DNA of 64,000 nt, taken from positions 915,803-979,802 of the forward strand of contig VFFE01007626.1 of the NCBI GenBank assembly GCA_008921705.1, in the 5' to 3' direction. Positions within the stretch are counted from its first letter, which is position 1. Each line of letters opens with the position of its first letter. This document shows positions 1 to 59,800 of this stretch, piece after piece. This DNA comes from Burhinus oedicnemus. Taxonomy: Eukaryota; Chordata; Aves; Charadriiformes; Burhinidae. Below the pieces are notes generated by a model. It was not told where the DNA came from, did no database searches, and was given only the letters and a program-made list of their open reading frames with translations. A program made the position numbers and the translations under genes.

Positions 1-843
1 CTGTGGCAAGGTTTCATGACTGTCCTGGGCAATGTGAGAAAGCAGTTGTGAAAATCAGGTTAATACAGCAAGGTTGGGGGGATGTCAGGCAGAACACCTG
101 CCTGCATGGGCAGGAGCACTGCTTTGCAACACCAAGGGCTGATTCATCCCTGGCAGCCGCGATGTGTGTAGCAAAGTTGCAAAGCCCGTATGAGAGACCT
201 AAAATTTGTCACGGCCTCTATCTTTATTTTCTTAATTCTAATAAAGTGAGTGTTCTCTGTGTATTTTCTTTGAGATACCAATAAAGTTGGCTTGTTATTA
301 TTTTGGGGGTTTTTAGGAAAAGCTCATGTATAATACTAATGGTTATCAAAAGTACTTTGCTTATCTGGTATGTGGATAATCGGAAATTATTCATAACAAT
401 TCTGGATGGTTGTGATTGCACCGTTATCAGGAGAGTAGGAAGTATTCCTGCTACTGCACTCTCTTGGCTTGTGTAATGTTTAAGTAGGGCGTACTAAATG
501 TTATGTATCATGTGCTGAACTTCAGCCTTTCAATACAGACATCACAAAATCAAAGGAAAAATAACATTTAGTTGGCACTGAAATGTTTTTTAAAAAAAAA
601 CTTTGTGTTTTCTTTTTTTACTTTTGCTTTTTACCTCTGCAGAAGGACCAGTTTCTTAACAGGAAAGATACTGTTCTCCCTACAGCTTCTTTCTAGGCTG
701 TGAATTTCTGTGCATAAGGGAATTTCCCCTGTCTTGGCACCATGTATGGCAGAAAGGGCACTGCTTTAACCTCATTTTTTAGGACCAGAGTGTTAAAAAG
801 GTTACAGTGAGAACAATGGTGAGGGGAAAAGAAACCCACACCT

Positions 844-856
844 GTGTGTGTGTGTG
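844..856. repeat. short (GT)n microsatellite
   Basis: About six to seven GT units run here in intron 3. It is a trivial simple repeat, useful at most as a length polymorphism. Confidence 0.7.
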
Positions 857-2080
857 CCTCCCTTAGGACTGTTCCCTTGTCTTTCTTTGCAGAGCCTGCA
901 GCAGCTTGGTTCTGCCTGAACCGGAGCAGAGTGTTAACAAGCCCTTCTTCTCTTCTATTTTCCAAAGCTTTAAAACTGCAATTGGTGTGAAATGCTGTGG
1001 GCTTGGGGAATTTATAGCAAGCTGGTATATATCCAGCATACTGTAACCTCTGTGTGTCACATTAGGAAGGAGGAGGAGGGAAAGAGTCCACGTTCCTGAG
1101 GGACTGGTTAACAGCAGCATGCAGTGTCCTGTTAGCTAACTGTCCTGCTGCTGTTAGTTACTGCTCTAACAAAGCTGGTCATTAGCTGCTGGAACAGATG
1201 ATTTCTAGAGGATTATTTGCATTACAGAATTTAATGCTTTTTAATAGCAAATTTTTAATTAAAAGAAGAGTCCTTTTGGAAGCAGCCTGAGCAGCTGCAG
1301 CTGAATTCTGCGTGTTTAATGTAATTAGAGAAACAGCTGGGGTGGGAGCTGAGCACCCAGCTCACAGGCAGTCACAGGTTGGTGGTGGCTCCTTGTGGGA
1401 CAGGCATCCTGAGTGATGCGAACTGCTCGGGAAGCATGCTGGCACACAGCCAGGCTCGGAGGTGGTGGGACAATTCCCATCTTGGCTGCCCAGGCTGGTG
1501 AGCAGCTGGGGAAACGGAGAGTGGGTGGTAGCCATCTGCGTCAGTTCACTTGTCACTTGTGCTGCCACAGACAACAGTGCTCAGTTTGCAGTCTGTCGGG
1601 CCGTGTGTGTTTGTATCTATAGTTTCAGCATCTCCTGGCATGTTGGAGAATATCTTTGGAAGAGGGCATCAGGCATGTTTTAGCCTTCAATTTTATTCTG
1701 CTTCTTCTGGCATGCACTGTCCCTTGAAATATGCCCCTTCTGGTATCTCTTACCTCCTCCCTTTCTGTATGATACAGGCAAATATCTGATGTCTGGTTGG
1801 AAACTGCTGAGAAGTGAAGCTGCGGCTGTTTCTATTGGGTGGCTGACCTTTGAATAGCACCATTCAGTCCAAAAGGTCCCAGAGCACTTTTGAGTTTGCA
1901 CTACTAAGGCTGTATGAAAGAGTTACTGCGTTGCAATTACCATGACCCAGGAGACAACCAGAAATCTCTGTTGCCTTGTATTGGCTCTGCTGCAGGTACT
2001 GCAACACAGGCAATGTAATTTGAGAGCCCCAAATATTATACAATCACAGCACATGATGTGTGTTGGTGCAGAGGTGGTTC

Positions 2081-2605
2081 ATAGAATCATAGTATGGTTT
2101 GGGTTGGAAGGGACCTTGAAGATCATCTGGTTCCAACCCCCTGCCATAGGCAGAGACACCTTCCGCTAGACCAAGCTGCTCAAAGCCCCATCCAACCTGG
2201 CCTTGAACACCTCCAGGGATGGGGCATCCACACCTTCCCTGGGCAACCTGTTCCAGTGTCTCACCACCCTGACATTTAAGAATTTCTTCCAAATATCTAA
2301 TCTAAGTCTACCCTCTTTCAGTTTAAAATCATTACCTCTCATGCTGTCACTACACTCCCTGATAAAGAGTCCCTCCTCATCTTTCCTGTAGGCCCCCTGG
2401 AAGGCTGCAATAAGGTCTCCCTGGAGCCTTCTTATCTCCAGACTGAACAACCCCAACTCTCTCAGCCTGTCCTCATAGGAGAGGTGCTCCAGCCCTCTGA
2501 TCATCTTTGTCGCCCTCCTCTGGATTCACTCCCGCAGGTTCATGTCCTTCTTATGTTGAGGGCTCCAGAGCTGGACACAGTGCTCCAGGTGGGGTCTTGT
2601 TGGCT
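2081..2605 (-). mobile_element. CR1 LINE fragment, 3' end, antisense to CAMK2G
   Basis: This is a 5'-truncated chicken-repeat-1 non-LTR retrotransposon lying on the minus strand. Its 3' end is at about 2081, where the + strand reads CATAGAATCATAG, the complement of the CR1 tail ATTCTATG repeat. The minus-strand frame at 2166-2504 encodes the C-terminal end of the CR1 ORF2 polyprotein, recognisable by RGLEHLSYEDRLRELGLFSL and by VVRHWNRLPREGVDAPS near the end. Reverse-transcriptase and endonuclease cores are missing, so the copy is dead. Truncated copies of this kind are the commonest interspersed repeat in bird genomes. Confidence 0.93.
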
Positions 2606-5600
2606 AATAGTGTCCTTTATGTTCCCATAATATCCAGATGCTTTACACTTAGGAACACCAGTGAACCTTGATTTAGCAGACAAGACTACCCTACCCTGTA
2701 GCTTGAACACTGTTCCTAAGGACAGGGAAAGACCGTTGGTACGTAGGAGCAAGCATATTTCAGCCCATGTTACCTTTTTCTAAGCAGAGATGAGTAATTG
2801 CAAAGTGAAGATACTGGGAATTGTCCCATGAAATTCTTCTGCTTTGTGGCTTCGGTAACTACTTTGCTTGCAGAGATTTACTTGAAGCAGGTTGCCTTAA
2901 ACCACCTTGTGCTACAAGAGCCTGCCTGCTCCAACCATGGGCTGAGCCCCTGGGCAGCCCTGCTCCACTGTTTGCTGTGGATGCGGAATACGGGGGGATG
3001 TTCATCCTGGGGCTTAAGTGGCAGACATAAATGCTCCTGGCCTGTTACGCTTGACGTAGGAGTGAAAAGAGAATAATATTCAGCACACTGGGCAGAGCGA
3101 AGGGAAGATGTGGGTCAAATCTAGGCTAGGCATAATCTGTGTTTGTGACCCCAATATCAATTGGCCTTTTACAGGTGACCTTTTTAAAATGAGATGCCTG
3201 TTGCTTTTCAATGTTGTTTTATGTGCCTGTAGTTCAGGTGGACTTTTATAAAAATTGAAAGCTCTTTTCCAATTTCTTCATGATTTACTGCAACTCTTGC
3301 ATTCGCAGAGTCTTGCTTTGTGTGACTCAGCAGCAATTTGCACTGGTTGTGAGGCTCGTACAGTGTGTTATGAGAGAGATTTTCCTCTTATGCTCAGTTG
3401 CTTCGTATCATGCTTAAGCATCAGAGAGCTGCGGCTGCCTGTACAGGGTCACTTTGTTCAGGCAGAGCATGCAAACCGTGTGGCATGACTGTTACTATGT
3501 TGCTGTTTCTCACTAAAATGCTTAATTTTCTGTAGTTGATATCGTAGCTTATTAATATTATTTCATTCTAAAATAAAAACTGTATGTGCATGAGGCTTTT
3601 GAAACACTTTTGAAGGATCAGCTTCAAGTTTTGTTCTTGAGGCAAGATTTCCACTGAGACGCTGAAGACAGCAGGCAGAGAAAAGTAGTATTCACAGCAG
3701 ATGTTCTTAGAAAGTGCTTGAACTCCTGATACCCAGCTGCTGTTAGGTTCAGTAACTGCAGCACGTCCCTTTGAGCCGCTTGCTGTGGTATCAGGCTCTT
3801 TGCAAGTTCTCTGGATTGCATTAGGGCCTCCAAACTGACACACACATCCCCACACAAGACAGAAAATAATTTGCATAACTTGCATCAGGCAGTGTTGAAG
3901 GTCTGAGATTTTGGGGAAAGGGAGTGGTTTGGTCTCACTGTTTTTCCGTTGTTAGTTATTTTTCCAAAAGGCTAGCTTTCTGGGAGATGCTTCTTGTACA
4001 AATAAGACCAGTTTACAGAGGATGAGGCTGGAGTGGAGACTGAGGGAGGAAAAGAATGCTTTAACCCATCAGTAGGTTATGCCTTGTGTATAGTGATGCA
4101 TCGCAACTCTCTAACTGTGCAGGGTTACAGGTGTGCATTTAAAATTGGAGGGACAGTTTTAGGTAGCAGTCTCTCATTACTCTCAGTGGAGTACCACTAC
4201 AGTACCAGATTCAGGACTGTATGTGAAGACAGTTAGGCTTTTTTTGTGTCTTGCTGAAAACATTGTTCCATCAAGATACTGTACTGAAACCACTGCTTAT
4301 TTCTCCCAGAATCTATGTGCTTCTCGGAGATGTCACCCAAGTGACGATGCACCTTTCTGCTGACCAACCAGCTGGTATTGTTGCAGAAGATTTTTCTACC
4401 TAACAGTCTGCAACTGATTCTGCTCCTTTGGATAGCATTTGTTCTGGCACTTCTTACTAGTGCTGTGGTTTTTTATTTATTATTTCTGAAGTTCTCTGTA
4501 AGACTTGACAGTCTTACAAAATTAGATGTGCTTGTGAACTCTTATGAGCCGTCTGTTCTTTGTGTGGATGGGACTTTATTCTGTGCTCTGACAAAAACCT
4601 TGGGTAGAGCCTCTCACCATATCCTGTAACGGATTTAGTGCCTTGTTGTCTGACTTGCTTCTGTTTTCTTTCTTGCATCCCTCTCCTCATCTGTTCTTGC
4701 TAACCATTGTAGTAAGTGCTCTTTCATCCGTCAGAGACCTTTGACATGGGAACAGTCATCGGGTGACCCTGGCTGTGCATGGTGTTGGCAGGGACTGATT
4801 TCCTGCATCTGTAAGAATCCCTGTGTTAAGAGTGTTTGGCTAGGAAGGAAATACGGTTTGAATCGCTGCTTCTGGGCAACAGAATCAGTTAATAGAAATA
4901 ATCTACCTCATCTTCTGGTGAATAGAGTGAGATCAGGTTCCTTGGCAAGTACTCAACTTTTTTTATAGTTTGGTCGTCTTTTGGAAGAATCTGTGTTGCT
5001 GTTGTGCAACTTCCCTGTTGCTGCGACTTGAGACTCTGTGATGTGTGCGTTTGTCTAGCCTGCTGCACTAGACAAAGACGTCACTGCTCCCCTGACGAGA
5101 GCAAAAAAAAAAAAAGGGGTTCTGTAATATTTTTGAAGAAAATGTTAACTGGATTAATACTTTTATTTTTAATTCTCCATTTTTCTTACCATGAATAGTC
5201 AGTTTTTGGGAATCCTTTACCCTGCAGCATCTACATAGGATTATATTTTTCACCCCCTCGTGTCAACAGGTTACACAGGTATGAACAGCCTATGTGAGCT
5301 CTGCTGAACCGCTTGGTTGAAGCTGAAGTTGTGGTAGTAAAGGAGATGTTAGATGGTGCGTCAGGACCAGCAGCCTGTGGAACAAATGGGATCTCCTTTT
5401 CATGGGAAAATGTCTGAAGCAGAGGACAGCCCTGTACTCAGGTTCCAGTTAACCCACTCTTGGAACTGGCCTTTTGGGAATCTGTGTCCTGCCTTTGGGT
5501 GGAGGACACTAGTGTAGGACATCTTTAAAGCAAAGAGGGCTCTGTACTGTCTGGAGGGTAGAGGTATGAGATGGTATCTGATGTTTGTGTATCTTTACAA

Positions 5601-7429
5601 TGAATGTTAACACAATGTGGATCATATTGATGAACCAAAGCAGAGAAGAGGCCAAGAAACTTTTAAAATGCTTTTATCCTTGATATGAGCTAAAGGTGGT
5701 GGAGTTACTTCTGAGCATATGCCATTTCATGGGCTGGCTGAATAGTTTTGGAAAAGACAGATCGTGTTTTTAAGCTGACAGTCCCTGGTAGTTAGCACTG
5801 TATTGGAGAGCAGAGCATTTTAACTTGTATGTCAGCAGAGTGAACCATGGCATCAGAGCTGCCAATTGCAGTATCCTCACTGGTCAGGAAGGCTCCTGTG
5901 GCTCTGCAGGAGGGGGGGGGTAAGCAAAATGTTAGGGTGAAAGGGCACTGGGTGCTCTTCATGTTCTACTATGGGGTATTGCTTTTGTTTCTTCCCATCA
6001 GCATCGGTATGAAGTAGGTGTGGGCTGGAATTGAAAGTCACAAGTTTTGGTATATTCAGACTTTTCTTAATCCTTTTTGACTCCTTTCATTGCTGCCCCC
6101 CTCCACACTTTAAGCCTAATATTTTGAGCTGCTGCTAATTATTCTAGTGCAGGGTGGTGGGGCCCACTGTCATCTTTCCTGTAGCTTTTCTGGATTTTGC
6201 TGTGCTACCATTACTCTCTGAGCTCTGTTACTGCAGCTGATTAAATCCCGGGCAGATTTTGTTCCAGCATCGCTCTGGGCCATCGTGAGGAAGCAGCTCC
6301 CTTGTTAAGTTAATGACCTGCGTCCTGCCTCCAAGGCCGCCTTTTGCTGTGCAGCCCTAGGGTTATGTACAGCGTCAGTATTTATGAACTGTCTCTGTCC
6401 TCCTGTCATGGTTCCTCACCTAAGGACGCAAATAGTGTTTTACTGTCTTTGAAGGCTCTTTCTGCTGCCTCTGCCAGTCTCTGCCAGCTGAATTGCTACT
6501 TCCTTCCCTTTTCATAATGTATCTGACAAAGTTGCTTTCCTCAGGACAATGAAATGGCACCAATCAGCTCATTTATGTTTTATTTTCTGATGTAATTTGC
6601 TGCTTGCATCTTTGCGTCAAAGTTTGTCGTTCACTATTTCTCACTTCTACCTGCAGACGTGTCTGCTATTCCCTTTTCACGGCCACTGCTCTCAGCCTGC
6701 TGGTGGCTGTGCTCCTCCTCTGTCAGGATTTCATTTGTGCCTCTCTCCTCTCTGCTTGGTATTTCTTGCAGCGCTTTGATGACCTTTCAGGTGCAAGAGG
6801 AAGGAGAAAGCTTTTTCTTGCATACTGAGTGTCACCAGACACGACCTTATTAGCACATTCAGCTTTCTTTGAAGTTTCTCCATCTGTTCCCTCTTCATAA
6901 AGTCTCTTCACAGACTTTTGCCTATGTCCTGAGCATCAGCTCTTGTTCATGTGCCTGTCTCCTGTTTTCACCTCAGTCTTGCGCACTGGAGCAAAAACTG
7001 CCCTGCACTGGGAGTCCAAGTGTCTGTTTCAGCCACTGCCCATCTTGTTTCCAGTCTTGAATGGAAATCTCTTCTCCTAGGAAATACCCTTCTCACTTGC
7101 GTTTTTGTAATGCCACCTCTACTGTTTTCCGCCAAGTGCTCAGGAGGCAAGTTTTCTTGTAAACACAAAGTTGTATTGCAATGAAGTTATTACAAAGCCA
7201 ACTAAAACTGCTTACTTGGAAGAATTATGGTTTTTTGCAGTGAATGGTTTGAGGAACGTAGTTCTTAAAGGTGATATGTCTCTGTTTTCATGCTGTAGGA
7301 ACAGCATGTTGCACCTGAAACACCTGCTGTGCTGGTACTCTGGCTGTACTTGTTTATTTGCAGCATTGGGAGTGCTCTTCCCAAACCCCTGCATTTAGAT
7401 ATAGTAGCAATGCGAAGGAAAGGGAATTG

Positions 7430-9050
7430 GTCTAGGGACCAGCCCAGAGAGCTTGTAAATAAAGGCAGGAAAAATATAGGAAAGTACAGGGAGAAAGAAT
7501 AAGGAAAGGATGAGATCCTTTTATGAAAAGTACTGGCAGTGGTCTCTGCACATCTGTGCTACTCTGTTTTGAATTTGCGTGCATGTGGAAGGGTGCCTTA
7601 GCAAAGGAGGGTTGCAAGGAGAATTAGAGGAGAGCATTGAGAACATTTGCAAAAGCTGTTCCATATGAGGTAGGAGCATGTGCCAAGTGCTAGTTTGAAA
7701 CATTCCCAAGATGGTGATGGTAGCTGACGTCATGCGCCAATAAGAGGTGCAAACTGACCTCTTGATACTGGCAGAGAGAAAATCATGATGTTGGGAAAAG
7801 TCAAGACAGGTCACTTGTATTTTATGTGGAAGAGAATAGAAGACAGGGAAGAGAGGCAAAGGTACTGTTAAAGTGACAGAGCAGGTTAACGAGATTTTTC
7901 TTGTAGGGATGAGAACAGTAATGTTACTTTGGTCAGTACTCAGTTGCAAAGTGTTACAATGACTGAGATCCAGTCTAGTCTCAGATAGTTGATTTAGTTG
8001 GGTGAATCAATAGGGAAAGACTGTAGACGGTCGTGTGAAGAAGACAACTCATCCTAGTCAGGGTGTGAAGGTTTAGGAGTGGAGTCAAATAGGATTACTA
8101 GCTTGTGACTGTGATTAGCAGGGAAAATAGTGAAGTTTTCCAGCAGGGGAGAAAAGCAGAAAGTAGAGGGTAGGTAGCAATATGAAATTAAGGGCTTAGT
8201 TTCTCTTCTTGGGTTAGAATTAGTGCCTAGGCATCCAAGAAACATCAAAGAAATTGAGATTTTGATTCAGACACGAGGAAACGACGCTGTGCTGGCTGCA
8301 TAGATACAATAGTTATTGCCCACGTGTAACATGGGGAAAGGAGGACAGAGCCCCAGAGACCTCAGAATACCAGGGGATAGTGGCCCATCATGGGGGGAAC
8401 CCCAGTCTTGCAGGTTAAAGGGGACAAGGAAAGGGAAAAGAGGAAGGTTAATTTAGGCAATAGGAGCAGAACTAGGGGAGGATGGGCAAAGAAGCTGAAG
8501 GAGTATGGAATTTTGAGGAGAATGTGATTAGATACGTCTGTGGTAACAAACAGATCAAAAAATGAGACAAGAAACTGGCTCTGACTTTTGGGTAAGGATT
8601 TGGGATGTAAGTCAGAGAGAAGTGAGGAAAAGGAATTAAAGGGAGGGAACTTCATGGAGCTTTACAGATGAAACGCAGAAGGGAGATCAATGGCATGGAC
8701 ATGCGAGTGGGGTCAGAAGTCAATTTTTGGGCTGGGAGTTTGGAGATTCTGAAGAGGGTTTGTTTTGGGAAATAAGAATGGGTGGGGAGAGATAGCCAAA
8801 CGTGAGAATGGAGGAAAGAGTAGGCAGACGTGAAAGCAGGGTACTGAAGCGTTAGAGAAGTAGAACGAGCAGGAGGTCAAAGATATTTAGGGTTTGTTTT
8901 GACGCTGAGGAGGGGTGGGTGTATGTGAAGGACACCCATCTGTTCCTTTGAGATAACGGAAGGAAATAGGTCACTAAGTGAGCACACAAAGCAAAGGGCA
9001 TGAGGAATTAATAGACTGATTGGGTCGAGGGAGAACTTGGCTGTGTGCAT
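7430..9050. other. purine-biased block in intron 3
   Basis: The + strand is strongly enriched in A and G here, for example GGACAAGGAAAGGGAAAAGA near 8425. Minus-strand open frames in the block are therefore full of Ser, Leu, Pro and Phe codons. I do not recognise a transposon family. It could be an old, diverged insertion or simply a purine-skewed intron segment. Confidence 0.5.
7725..7732. promoter_or_regulatory. perfect CRE octamer TGACGTCA
   Basis: The palindromic CREB/ATF consensus occurs once inside intron 3, in the context GCTGACGTCATGCG. A perfect CRE containing a CpG is infrequent by chance in CpG-poor intron. Function as an enhancer site is inference only. Confidence 0.35.
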
Positions 9051-9122
9051 GGGTTTGATTTGTGAAGTGTCGTATTTGTTACATTCTCTGTAAATCTCCA
9101 TTTCTTGATTATGTTTTTGCAG

Positions 9123-56845
<47,723 letters not shown>

Positions 56846-59464
56846 GGATCAAATACGGGTATGGACTATCAGGGAAGAAGTATATCATACACACAGCTCA
56901 GGCTGCTGCATGTGGGAGTTCAGTATTCAAGGCTGCTTAGCTGGTTGTGAGAGAAGCGTTGTAGCAGTCTGTAGGCTAAAAACTTCTGCTGATCAGTTGG
57001 TGTTCTTTTCTCTAAGCCCTGTCCTCTGGACTCAGTAGGATTATCTGCCACTCCTGACAAACTGGAGTCACGTGCCAGACGGTTGTTCCTGAGCACAGCT
57101 ACCCTTGTAGCAGCAGTGCTTCCCCTCCAGGTACTCAACTCTGTGGTCAGAGTGCTAACCCAGAGCAGAGAGGAAGAGTATCTCATGCTGTGCACGGGTT
57201 TGCTATTTCCCAGCTGTCAGGGATCTACCTGTACATACTGGTGATTTCAGAGAACTTTTTTGATGAGAATGTCATATTCTAGAGAGGATATTGTAAAATC
57301 TATACAGAACAATTTCTATGTCATAAGGGTAAAGATTGAGTCGTATAAATTTTACTCCCAATTTTCTGATTAGCACAAGCTATTTAGTGTACAATGTTGA
57401 GAAAACTTGGAGGAAAAAAAAATCTAAACAAATAATAATATTGAAGGATTTAAAATATCCCCCAATTAGCTTGACACAATTCAGCATTGGAGGAAACTTT
57501 GATTATAAAATTTGACATCAAGAAACTATTGCTGGTTGCTCCTAAAGAACAGCAGATCCATTTACTTCTGCAGCATTTAGGCATTCTTGTTTATTGCCTT
57601 ACTGATTTCTTTTAGTTAAATGTACAAAATCTTTCTGCCTCTTTTCATTTTATGGTGAAGTATATATCACCTTCATTTTAAAGATCTAAGTTCCCTAATT
57701 TTAGGACCTTTTTACTAAAGATTTTCAATTCAAGAGCAAACACAAAAAAAAAATCCACACCTGGGAGACAAGCTTTTTTTAATGTCATTTGAGGATGAAC
57801 CGCTCGAGTATAGTTACTACTTGCGTCCTAGTCTTGTGTACCACTTGGGACTAAGCCAAGAGCAGTTTTTATTCTTATGTGTTGTGAGGGACTCAACACT
57901 ACTGAAGGCAATGGAAAGGAATGTGAACTATCACAAGCAAACTGCAGAGGTCACAGATGGAATTTGAAAAGCAAAAGCCAGCTGGGGGCACCAGAAGCAG
58001 GGAAGCTTTCCAGGGAGCTGGACAATCAGCTGAATTTCCAGGGGGTAACACAGTGAGAGGGATAAAGACTTTGCAGGGAAACAAAAAATAACTAACTTGC
58101 ACCAGTTTTCATCACAGAGATGCTGAGGGAGACTTCTGTCCTGACTTTAGTCCAAAAAGAGATGCAGAAGAAATTATTAAATTTAAGATCGGTATGGCTC
58201 AGTGGCTATGCCTTCGAGTTCTGAGGAAGCTTAGGAATGGAGAGTCTTAGCTGCTACAGAAGAGGTATGTTTCCTTGACTTGGCTGCTGAAATGTTGCAC
58301 CTCCTCCAAAAGTATGTGCTGGAGGGTTTCTGAAAACTGCAGAGCAGAAGCCATTTCCAAACCACAAAATGTTGGTTAAAAAAATATTTAAAAAACCCCC
58401 ATAAATTAAATTGAAGTTGAAATATTTGTGTGCATTTCTGGGTTCTGAAGGAGGTATAACCGTGTGCAATTACAAGTGGGGTCAGTGTGGGCAGCCCCCA
58501 TCTGTACACACTGAATCGTTTTGGAGCAGCGTTGTCCCATGTGCGGTGAAGGGTAAGGATAAAGAAGGAATGAGATGAATAAGAATGCTTAAATAGAAAT
58601 CAGTGGTTTGTTCTCACCTGGAAGGCAGAGTTCAGTTTTGGGTAACTCATCTTAAAAGGAAACTGCAGCTGTAAAAGAAGTTTGAGGTTAATCAGAGGAC
58701 TTCTGCGTAAGGAGAGAATAGGAACCAAGAAGGGAGAAGACTAGTTGAGAGAGTTTGCAACAAAGATTTGCAAACTAAGAAATGGTAGAAAAAAGATTTT
58801 GGCTACACTTTCATGGCAGGACAATGCTAAGCAAACATGAGAAGAACCCCAAACTTAAAACTGATAGCAATAAATCCAGTAATTTAACACAAGAAGATTA
58901 GCCAGGAGGCACCTTTGCTAAAACCAGTCATTAGGGCTACAACTTTGCAAAACTGCAGAAAAGCTGTTTAAATATTAAGAACATTCAGAGACAAAATTAC
59001 TGAAGACTTAAAAAAACCCTAAACAAACAAAAAACCCAACACACCCTACCACCCCACCCCCGATCTTTCAGCTCAAGGCAAAAGCCAGTTGGAAGTGAGG
59101 AAGAAACTGTTTCTGAAGATCGCCCCTTGGGAAACTTCTTCAACTTCTGGGACATGTCACTATTGGGCAGTGGGCCCAGGTCTGCTCCAGTCAAGCAAGT
59201 AATTCATTTTAGCAAGCAGTTCATTTTCATTGGCACACTCAGCCACCTGGAAGGGAAAGTGTGTGCCTCTTGTCTTCAGGGCTCTCCTCATGAGCCCCAG
59301 TCTGTGCTGTGTTAGGAAGGGTCTCTGCCTGTACCAAATAATTAGCCTGTAGAAAACGTGTTTTGTTAATTGTGTACAGCTAATGTATGGCTTTATTTCC
59401 TTCCATCTTCCATCCCGTTTTCCCCTCTCCTTTCTGGGTGGACACTGCTTCTTCCTGACCGCAG
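56846..59464 (+). other. CAMK2G: start of 3' UTR plus probable 3' UTR intron
   Basis: The first bases after the stop are UTR. The sequence then becomes AT-rich and unlike UTR for 2.6 kb, with no recognised transposon. UTR sequence that I remember as lying close to the CaMKII stop codon reappears at 59465, right after a pyrimidine-rich acceptor (CTTCTTCCTGACCGCAG). An intron is therefore likely. The donor is not certain: GTATGG at 56859 is weak, and GTGAGG at 56842 overlaps the stop codon. Confidence 0.55.
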
Positions 59465-59704
59465 CAACTTGTGGAGATACTCAGCTGGAGGGCAATATCT
59501 TCTTAGCGAGCAGCTCTGGAGTGCCTGAGTGACAGCAACGGTCATGTCTGTTTTGACGTTAAAAAAAGTAAATACAAATTACAAACAGGCAGCAGCCAAA
59601 TGCACGAAACCCTGCATGCATCTGATGCTCCGGGCGCTGCCTTTCTGTTGTTTTCCATGGATCCATCGTGTCTGTTTCTGCTGTACGAAGGTGTTTTTAA
59701 ATCT

Positions 59705-59731
59705 AAAAAAAAAAAAAAAAAAAAAAAAAAA
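59705..59731 (+). repeat. A27 homopolymer in the 3' UTR
   Basis: An uninterrupted run of 27 A sits inside the probable 3' UTR, 22 nt before a poly(A) signal. It can act as an internal oligo(dT) priming site, and its length is prone to slippage. Confidence 0.9.
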
Positions 59732-59752
59732 GACACATTGTTTGTATAAAAT

Positions 59753-59781
59753 AATAAAAAACAGGAATAATGCTAAATAAA
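59753..59781 (+). promoter_or_regulatory. CAMK2G: proximal poly(A) signals (two AATAAA)
   Basis: AATAAA occurs twice, at 59753 and 59776, 23 nt apart, after the conserved UTR words. Cleavage would be expected about 10-30 nt after the one used. Confidence 0.6.
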
Positions 59782-59800
59782 TGACAGATTGTCCAACATG

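Larger units (their letters stand above)
1..9122 (+). other. CAMK2G: intron 3 of CAMK2G (3' part)
   Basis: This is non-coding sequence ending in the acceptor ATGTTTTTGCAG before exon 4. I looked for exon 3 (HQKLEREARICRLLKHPNI) and did not find it, so it lies upstream of the window. The intron holds a CR1 fragment (2081-2605), a short GT repeat near 844-856, a purine-biased block (about 7430-9050) and a perfect CRE octamer (7725-7732). Nothing else is recognised. Confidence 0.85.
59465..59800 (+). other. CAMK2G: conserved CAMK2G 3' UTR, proximal
   Basis: Words such as AGCTCTGGAGTGCCTGAGTG, GGCAGCAGCCAAATGCACG, CCCTGCATGCA and GTCTGTTTCTGCTGTACGAA agree with the mammalian CaMKII 3' UTR as I remember it. 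An A27 run (59705-59731) follows. AATAAA occurs at 59753-59758 and 59776-59781, giving a plausible short-UTR end near 59.80 kb. Confidence 0.65.

Noticed and set aside
7521..7949. 142-codon minus-strand frame in the purine-skewed block, considered as an endogenous retrovirus remnant
   Set aside because: No retroviral protease, reverse transcriptase or capsid motif and no LTR pair is visible. The frame reflects base skew.
58195..58225. TGGCTCAGTGG followed by CTTCGAGTTCT, resembling tRNA A and B boxes
   Set aside because: The two boxes are only a few bases apart instead of about 30, and no cloverleaf can be drawn. Not a tRNA gene; at best a scrap of a tRNA-derived SINE.
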